A stretch of DNA of 46,273 bases from Anaerovorax odorimutans (GTDB lineage Bacteria; Bacillota; Clostridia; Peptostreptococcales; JAAYPU01): contig JAENZQ010000030.1 in the NCBI GenBank assembly GCA_016841185.1, positions 1 to 46,273 on the forward strand. Reading direction: 5' to 3'. Under the pieces are notes generated by a model. The model saw nothing but the letters and a program-made list of their open reading frames with translations. It searched no databases and was not told the origin of the DNA. A program made the translations under genes and the position numbers. This document shows positions 40,650 to 46,273 of this stretch, in pieces. Each line of letters starts with the position of its first letter. The first letter of the stretch is position 1.

Positions 40650-42275
40650 CTATCTTTCAAACACAACCTTCCCATCCATGATGGTCAGTTTCACCTTTGT
40701 CTCTATGATATCTTCATTGGATACTTCAAAAAGGTTTTTATCCAATACGATGATATCGGCTAATTTCCCTTCCTCCAACGTTCCTAATTCATCTTCCCTG
40801 TTAATCGAACAAGCTCCTCCAAAAGTATAAGCTCTCAAAGCTTCGGCTACTGATATTTTTTCCTGAGGATTTACCCCAATCTGTTGACCTTCCTCTGTGC
40901 TTCTTGTTACCGCTGAATAAATATTTGGAAACGGATTAATATCTGCAACAGGATAATCTGTTCCAAAGGCAAGTATCGCCCCATTATTAATGAGCGTTTT
41001 AAACGGCCATTCATATCGACAACGCTCCTTGCCAATTCGTGTAACTTTCTCATCGACCTCAAGTATCAGATGCATGGGCTGCATGGAAGCAATAACTCCA
41101 AGTTTCGAAAATCTGGGAATATCATCGGGGTGAATGCTTTCTATATGTTCTATACAGTTTTTAATCATTCTGTTATTGTTTGTTTTATTAGATTCTTCAT
41201 AGGAATCTAGGGCAAGCCTGACCGCTGCATCACCTATGGCATGGAGTCTTACCCCAAATCCTTCTTTGTTAGCATTCATAATGCTTTTCTTATAAAACTC
41301 AGATGTATAGTTTGAAAACCCTGATGTTTCAGGTTTATCAGCATATGGCTCTAATAAGTATGCCGTATAAGTAGATGTCACACCGTCAACAAAATGCTTA
41401 AGCCCGGATACTCTGAGCTTATCGGAAGAATATTGTCTTCTTAAAGCTTTTATTCTGTCTAAATCAGCGTCCAGCCCTAAGCTTGGATAAAGGTGAAGCC
41501 TTACGGTTAAATTTCCTTCTTTCTCCAGTTCCGCTGCCATTTCATATTCTTTAAAATTTGTCTCAAGTACCGGAGAAGCAGACATATTTGTTGCTGATGT
41601 TATCCCACAAGCTGCGATTTTCTTATAAAAGCTCTCTTGTAAGGTTTTCATTTCATGCTCAGGAAGATTAAATGCATTTTCATTTGCCGGGGCCGATGCC
41701 TCAATTTCAAACAATAACCCTGTAAGTTCTCCTTTTTCATCCTTTCCGATCTCTCCAAAAGATACTTGCATCTCTTTAGTAATATTGCATTCTTCAAGAG
41801 CTTTGCTATTCAACCAAAAGGTATGGCAATCAGCCGACAGCAGATACACCGGCCTATCCGGAACAACAGCATCCAATGATGCTTTATGAGGTAATGGATC
41901 ATTTTTACCCCAATATGCCGGAAACCATCCCATACCTGTTATGGTGCTATATTCCGGGTGTTCCTTAGCAAAAATCTCCACCATTTCAGCGCATTCCTGC
42001 TCGGAATGTGCTTTAAAAAGATTCATCAACATATATTTACTGGATACAAATGCACCTGTAAAAAAATGCATATGCGCATCAACAAACCCCGGCATGATTA
42101 ATGCATCGCCGTATTCATAAACCTTCGTATCTGCGCTGATCCATTCATCTATTTTCATATCGCTGCCAACAGCAGCAATCTTGTTTCCCGATATTGCAAT
42201 TCCGCCTTTAAACACACTGTTTGTTAAGCCGGAAAATACAGCATTACTTTTTATGACTAAATCCGCTTTAATCAT
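40650..42275 (-). CDS. YtcJ-type metal-dependent amidohydrolase (first)
   Basis: A 541-aa amidohydrolase-superfamily protein of the YtcJ/AepA group. Metal motifs are seen: PGFVDAHMH (~residues 62-70) with HxH, HAIGDAA (~353), and the terminal-barrel FGTDYPV (~459) with its metal Asp. The N-terminal and C-terminal segments (DLVIKSNAVFSG, LGTLEEGKLADIIVLDKNLFEV) make the small beta domain. It likely hydrolyses a C-N bond in an amide or N-acyl substrate. It lies 174 bp downstream of the NhaC-type antiporter gene on the same strand. A second family member is encoded at 45100-46273. Confidence 0.9.
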   Translation of the reverse strand: MIKADLVIKSNAVFSGLTNSVFKGGIAISGNKIAAVGSDMKIDEWISADTKVYEYGDALIMPGFVDAHMHFFTGAFVSSKYMLMNLFKAHSEQECAEMVEIFAKEHPEYSTITGMGWFPAYWGKNDPLPHKASLDAVVPDRPVYLLSADCHTFWLNSKALEECNITKEMQVSFGEIGKDEKGELTGLLFEIEASAPANENAFNLPEHEMKTLQESFYKKIAACGITSATNMSASPVLETNFKEYEMAAELEKEGNLTVRLHLYPSLGLDADLDRIKALRRQYSSDKLRVSGLKHFVDGVTSTYTAYLLEPYADKPETSGFSNYTSEFYKKSIMNANKEGFGVRLHAIGDAAVRLALDSYEESNKTNNNRMIKNCIEHIESIHPDDIPRFSKLGVIASMQPMHLILEVDEKVTRIGKERCRYEWPFKTLINNGAILAFGTDYPVADINPFPNIYSAVTRSTEEGQQIGVNPQEKISVAEALRAYTFGGACSINREDELGTLEEGKLADIIVLDKNLFEVSNEDIIETKVKLTIMDGKVVFER

Positions 42276-42326
42276 TTTTTATGCCTCCTTAATGCTTTTA
42301 CTTATTTCCCATTAAAAGCCAAAACA

Positions 42327-42363
42327 GAGCCTCTATCACTCTTAGCAAAAGCAACAGAGGCTC
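42327..42363 (-). terminator. Hairpin after NhaC-type antiporter gene
   Basis: On the minus strand the stem GAGCCTCT / AGAGGCTC with a 21-base loop is followed by TGTTTTGG. It lies between the antiporter and the first amidohydrolase gene, and may end or reduce read-through. Confidence 0.55.
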
Positions 42364-42449
42364 AGAGGGTTAAGTTATTTATTAAAATATCGATTCTGAT
42401 TTTATTTCAAAATATCGTCAAAATATTACTATCTCCCTGCCTCTTTAAG

Positions 42450-43799
42450 CTACATCATAAAACCGGCGATTAAATACAAAACAAACGATATTGCTGCACC
42501 TATTATGACATATGGGGCTATAGCCTTCACCTGAGTAACGTTTGACACCTCTGTCCCTGCCGCCGTCATAAATACCGCATCTGAATAAAAACATGATTGG
42601 CTTCCAAGTGCAACACCTGACATAATAGCAGCAAGTACGATTACCGGATTTACACCCATACTTAAACTTAATGGAATAAATATAGGAACCGTTAAGGCAA
42701 TCAGCACCCAGAAGCTTGCTGCCGTAAAGGCAATAAACCCAACTATAAAGAATGCAATAGCCGGAAGTAGAGCCGGTGAAACAGATTTCGTAAAAACATC
42801 TATTACGTACTCAGAAAAACCCATCATTTCATTTCCTGATGATAGAACAAAAGCAATCAAAATAATAAACATAAGCGTAGCCATGGATGTAATTCCATCA
42901 AATAAATTAGACATGTATTCTGTAGGTGTCATTATTTTCTGAACAATATACATAACTGCCTGAACGACAAGTGCTACAATTATGCCATGAATAAGATCGT
43001 TATCAAATATAATCATTCCGACAACTAAAGCAATAATTGGTATAAGAAAATTTAATGGAGAAACAGGTTTAACTGTCTCATCTTTTTCAATATTAAATAT
43101 GGATGCACCACCTTCTTCTTCGACAATAATGGTTTCTCCGGTTTCTTCCACTCTATTATATGCTATTTTCATGTTCCCAATTCTTGGAAAAATTCCTAAA
43201 GCTAATAACAAACATATAACAACTGTTGCTATTGGATAAAACATAAAAGGAATTGCAGATACATAATCTGAGAAACTCATCCCGAACTCCGATGTTATCC
43301 CAATTCCAAAACCTGACCAGCTGGTGAAAGGAATCAAGACACAAACACATGTCCCCATAGCATTGACTGTATATGCCAGATGTTCTCTTGGAATTCCTTG
43401 TTTGTCAGTAAGGCTTCTCATGGATGATGCCACCGCCAAAGCATTGAGATAATCGTCAATGAAAATAATTCCGCCTAACAGCCAAGTAAGTACAAGGCTT
43501 TTTTTAGGCGTATTGGCATACTTCGATAATATATTACTAAATCCTAAAAGTGCTCCCGATTTTTCAAATACTTTGATCATTCCGCCGAAACCAATTAATA
43601 TAAAGAAAATTAACTGATAAGCTTCATTTGATAATGCCATATAAAGCATCTCAACATACCCTGATAAAAAGCCTGTTCCATATATTATGATTGCACCGAC
43701 AAGTGAAGAGAGTAACAACATTTCCGGCATTTTTTTAGTAATAATGACTCCAATAATTAAAATTGCAATTGGCAAGCATGAAATAATTCCGTATTCCAT
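42450..43799 (-). CDS. NhaC-family Na+/H+ antiporter
   Basis: A 449-aa membrane protein with about 11-12 helices. It has the NhaC-type block GGIIFIDDYLNALAVASSMRSLTDKQGIPREHLAY and the late MSGVALGSQSCFYSDAVFM. The family exchanges Na+ and H+ or, in some members, swaps organic ions such as malate/lactate. Beside a YtcJ amidohydrolase, transport of the amidohydrolase substrate or product is possible. The start at 43799 was chosen because AAGGAGG precedes it; the ATG at 43817 lies upstream of that site. Confidence 0.88.
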   Translation of the reverse strand: MEYGIISCLPIAILIIGVIITKKMPEMLLLSSLVGAIIIYGTGFLSGYVEMLYMALSNEAYQLIFFILIGFGGMIKVFEKSGALLGFSNILSKYANTPKKSLVLTWLLGGIIFIDDYLNALAVASSMRSLTDKQGIPREHLAYTVNAMGTCVCVLIPFTSWSGFGIGITSEFGMSFSDYVSAIPFMFYPIATVVICLLLALGIFPRIGNMKIAYNRVEETGETIIVEEEGGASIFNIEKDETVKPVSPLNFLIPIIALVVGMIIFDNDLIHGIIVALVVQAVMYIVQKIMTPTEYMSNLFDGITSMATLMFIILIAFVLSSGNEMMGFSEYVIDVFTKSVSPALLPAIAFFIVGFIAFTAASFWVLIALTVPIFIPLSLSMGVNPVIVLAAIMSGVALGSQSCFYSDAVFMTAAGTEVSNVTQVKAIAPYVIIGAAISFVLYLIAGFMM

Positions 43800-44152
43800 A
43801 AAATCCTCCTTCGTCATAGAATTCGTTTAAATTAATACTATTGAATACCTTATAGCCTCCTCTCTCTTTCTGTATGATTCTATAAATTTACTTTGTCGCC
43901 TTTATAATATATAAATTTTCTCAATATTTAAATAATTCAAACGAATACTTTTAGGTACCCTAAAATTGTATTATATTACCCTTTGGTGTACCTTGAATGC
44001 CTTTTGGAATTATCTAATGTTTTCTTGTTTATTTAATTTTTATCCCTCATTCCAATAAATTTGCTTATACCAATTTCCTTATATATAATATTAGATATAG
44101 AAAATATTTCTTAATAACTTCTTTGATATAATTTACAAAAGAGGTGATCTAA
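43800..44152. promoter_or_regulatory. Divergent control region between NhaC and LuxR genes
   Basis: This 350-bp gap drives the antiporter gene leftward and the LuxR gene rightward. It contains TTTTAGG-TAC-CCTAAAA (43949-43965), an inverted repeat, and a related GGTGTACC at 43985-43992. The first could be an operator for the LuxR protein. No RNA gene is seen; the rest is AT-rich spacer. Confidence 0.4.
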
Positions 44153-44917
44153 ATGTCATTTCTGCAAGAAAACGAATGGATGCTTTTAAACGATATCATT
44201 TATAAAATATATTCTATTGAGAGCCTGTCTGAAATGCGCCAAACATTCTTGGAATTAAGCAAGCTGATAATTCCTTACGATTCTGCTTCTTTTTATCTTG
44301 CATCAAAGGACAAAAACCGCCTTCTTGCAGATCCGGTTGCAATAAATATAGCTCAGGAGAAATTGCCTGAATATGATGAATATGAACAAATAGACTATAC
44401 CCGATGGATATTCATGTCTGCTAAAAGCATGGCATATAAAGAAACCGACCTGTTTTCCAAATCGGAAAGGGAAAACTCCAAATATTATAACGAATTCTAT
44501 GTACAGCGAAATATACATTTCTCTATTCAACTGAGCCTTGCTTACAATGGAACTTTTCTTGGGATTATTTCATTTTATCGCCCTAAAAACAGTAAAGACT
44601 TTACTGAAAAAGATTTGTTTATTTTAAACCAATTAAAGGACCACTTATCTTACCGTTTGTATAAAGAATATTTGATTACAACCGGCAACACTGAAAACCA
44701 GATATTCCTTCCAAATAAAAACCTTTTAACCAATAAATACGATTTAACAAAAAGAGAAATTGAGGTATTGCTTCTGATTCTTAAAGGGCTCACAAACCAC
44801 GATGCCGCAGATCATTTATTCATCAGTGAAAATACAGTAAAAAAGCATTTGAAAAATATTTATAAAAAACTGAATGTAAAAAATCGAATTCAACTACTCA
44901 AATTTCATTTTGATTAA
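44153..44917 (+). CDS. LuxR-family regulator with GAF-like sensor domain
   Basis: A 254-aa regulator. Residues ~10-170 look like a GAF sensor domain (LSKLIIPYDSASFYLASKD ... LAYNGTFLGIISFYRPKNSKDFTEKDLFILNQLKDHL). Residues ~195-250 form a LuxR helix-turn-helix (YDLTKREIEVLLLILKGLTNHDAADHLFISENTVKKHLKNIYKKLNVKNRIQLLKFHF). It is divergent from the NhaC antiporter gene and lies between the two YtcJ amidohydrolase genes, so it is the likely controller of that region. AAGAGGTGA precedes the ATG. Confidence 0.88.
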   Translation: MSFLQENEWMLLNDIIYKIYSIESLSEMRQTFLELSKLIIPYDSASFYLASKDKNRLLADPVAINIAQEKLPEYDEYEQIDYTRWIFMSAKSMAYKETDLFSKSERENSKYYNEFYVQRNIHFSIQLSLAYNGTFLGIISFYRPKNSKDFTEKDLFILNQLKDHLSYRLYKEYLITTGNTENQIFLPNKNLLTNKYDLTKREIEVLLLILKGLTNHDAADHLFISENTVKKHLKNIYKKLNVKNRIQLLKFHFD

Positions 44918-45099
44918 TTAAAAATCCTGATTTAACAATTAAAAGATACTTTTCTGTTTAAAGATGTTGTTGTCATAAATACAACCTTCTTTAAATCTCA
45001 ATCAATTAATTTAAAAATTCCTATCATAAGGAAACGATCTATCATTTGATAGACCGCCCTTTTTTTTTAATGCTTTCATCTTATCCACTATCTGTTTAT

Positions 45100-46272
45100 T
45101 TATTCTTCTGCTTCATATACGATTTCACCTCTGAAAATAGTTTTTAGAACTTTCGTAGAATCGATTTCCATAGGATCACATTCCAATATATTCTTATCTA
45201 TTATTACAAAATCAGCATCTTTTCCTGTTTCAACAGAGCCAAACTCTGTTTCTCCAAATATTTCATAGGCACCGTTGATGGTAAACGCTTTTATCATATC
45301 CGTTACAGATGCCCTCTCTTCAGGACATAACAGCCATGCAGGATCATCGATACCTGTAATCTCATCTACTCCATAAAATTCAGGATTATTCAGGTTTCTG
45401 GTAACGCCTACTTCTATAGCCCAGAACGGATAAGGATATGGAGTAACAGGATGATCGGATGATGCAGTTACTATGGCACCGACATCAAAGAAAGATTGGA
45501 TCGGGTACTCACTTTCTGCCCGCTCACCAAGAAATGGCGAATCGATCACTTCCCACCATTCCGGCTCTTTAAATGCCCAATAGGGCTGTGGGCAAGCAAT
45601 TACATTCAGTTCGGCAAATCTTGGTATGTCCTCGGGTAATACAACCTGCAAATGTGTAATTACATTTCTGTAATCTCCTTCCGGTGCTTCAGCTTTAGCT
45701 TTTTCAAAACCGTCTAAAACATGATGGGTAGAACCGTCCCCTATTGAATGCACATGAATCTGAAAACCCTCCGTATTGGCTGCAACAAATGCCTCATGCA
45801 TTTTTTCTACATCCCACTGCATCTCTCCCAGATAATCTGGCTCTTTTCCTGCAGCATCTTCGTACGGTTCCGTAAGATATCCGGTAACGCCTTCAATGAC
45901 CCCATCTGCAAAGAACTTCAATGTATTAAACTTAATGCTGCCGGTATTATAAGTATCTCTTAATGCTTTTGCTTCTTCTATTTGAGCGGAAATATCTTCT
46001 TCTGCATCCATGGTTATAGAAGTGCTCACATGAAGTGTCAACTCACCGTTCTCATCAAGTGTTTTGTAATCATCCAAAGGAACAGGGCTGCCGCCGGATA
46101 TAGACATGATCCCTGTATATCCCAGACTGTTCATATACTTGACAAACTGCCTTAATGCTTCCAAATTCTGCTCCGGTGTAAATTCCTGTGACGGAACCAG
46201 ATTCTGTGCGCTCTCTTTTAATGTCCCCCATATTTCACCATTATCATCTTTCTCTATAACCCCGCCCAATGG
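45100..46272 (-). CDS. YtcJ-type amidohydrolase (second), 5' end cut by window
   Basis: The open frame runs to the window edge, so the N-terminal part (with the HxH metal motif) lies outside; about 390 codons are visible. Seen are FADGVIEGVTGYLTEPY, the HVHSIGDGSTHHVLDGF motif with two metal His, ACPQPYWAFKE, the SSDHPVTPYPYPFWAIE segment with the metal Asp, and the ending FGSVETGKDADFVIIDKN. It is the same family as the protein at 40650-42275 but clearly diverged. In the second protein the barrel motif reads SSDHPV rather than GTDYPV. Substrate unknown. Confidence 0.88.
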   Translation of the reverse strand, partial: PLGGVIEKDDNGEIWGTLKESAQNLVPSQEFTPEQNLEALRQFVKYMNSLGYTGIMSISGGSPVPLDDYKTLDENGELTLHVSTSITMDAEEDISAQIEEAKALRDTYNTGSIKFNTLKFFADGVIEGVTGYLTEPYEDAAGKEPDYLGEMQWDVEKMHEAFVAANTEGFQIHVHSIGDGSTHHVLDGFEKAKAEAPEGDYRNVITHLQVVLPEDIPRFAELNVIACPQPYWAFKEPEWWEVIDSPFLGERAESEYPIQSFFDVGAIVTASSDHPVTPYPYPFWAIEVGVTRNLNNPEFYGVDEITGIDDPAWLLCPEERASVTDMIKAFTINGAYEIFGETEFGSVETGKDADFVIIDKNILECDPMEIDSTKVLKTIFRGEIVYEAEE

Positions 46273-46273
46273 T

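Noticed and set aside
45021-45070. Stem TCTATCA / TGATAGA followed by a T run as terminator of the LuxR gene
   Set aside because: The T run is separated from the stem by CCGCCC, so the usual terminator geometry is not met.

Overview
The window looks like chromosomal DNA of an endospore-forming, low-GC Clostridia-type Firmicute. The evidence is an AT-rich composition with strong AGGAGG-type ribosome binding sites, frequent TTG and GTG starts, spore genes (a cotJABC operon and a yteA-like zinc-finger gene), a c-di-GMP-I riboswitch, and many transporters and hydrolases typical of an amino-acid and nitrogen-compound scavenger. No rRNA, tRNA or CRISPR array was seen. The species cannot be named from sequence reading alone.

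Layout. 1-0.7 kb: the 3' end of a TrkH-type potassium transporter and a DUF378 membrane protein. 0.75-7.5 kb: a leftward five-gene operon (agmatinase-like ureohydrolase, 72-aa membrane microprotein, NCS1 permease, iron alcohol dehydrogenase, nitrilase-family amidase). Upstream of it lie a near-perfect sigma-54 promoter, three copies of the dyad TATTCA-N4-TGAATA, and the gene for a PAS/AAA+/Fis enhancer-binding regulator. 7.8-14.2 kb: a small hydrophobic protein, a c-di-GMP riboswitch ahead of a secreted copper-amine-oxidase-like domain protein, a polyferredoxin with a divergent shikimate-kinase-like partner, a membrane-anchored M14 carboxypeptidase, an array of tandem hairpin/terminator repeats, and SppA. 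14.3-18.9 kb: acyl-CoA synthetase, YteA-like protein, acyl-CoA thioesterase, CotJA/B/C. 18.9-21.9 kb: a lipoprotein, a frameshifted DUF2399-like remnant, a RAYT transposase flanked by 29-bp inverted REP-like repeats, and a methyltransferase.

22.4-29.3 kb: a GntR/UTRA regulator followed by a rightward operon (AtuA-like DUF1446, DUF4387, SSF symporter, PuuD-like amidase, TRAP-like large permease, small membrane protein) with a palindromic candidate operator in its promoter. 29.3-30.2 kb: a nucleotidyltransferase overlapping a small partner gene. 30.3-35.6 kb: an arsenic island (ArsP, ArsR, ArsC, Acr3, second ArsR, ArsM) ending with a cysteine-tailed SigZ-like sigma factor. 35.8-46.3 kb: a C45 acyltransferase-like hydrolase, two AraC regulators, a saccharopine dehydrogenase-like protein, two YtcJ-type amidohydrolases (the second cut by the window edge), an NhaC-type antiporter and a LuxR regulator.

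How the genes work together. Three catabolic modules each pair a dedicated regulator with transporters and C-N bond hydrolases or oxidoreductases, which suggests a cell feeding on nitrogenous small molecules (guanidino, amide or acyl-amino compounds). The substrates are inferred at best. The ars genes form a complete route: arsenate reduction, arsenite efflux, methylation and organoarsenical efflux. The items most worth a second look are the sigma-54 regulon architecture, the tandem hairpin array at 12.7-13.2 kb, the AtuA-like operon, the nucleotidyltransferase pair, and the REP-flanked transposase beside a decayed defence-like gene.
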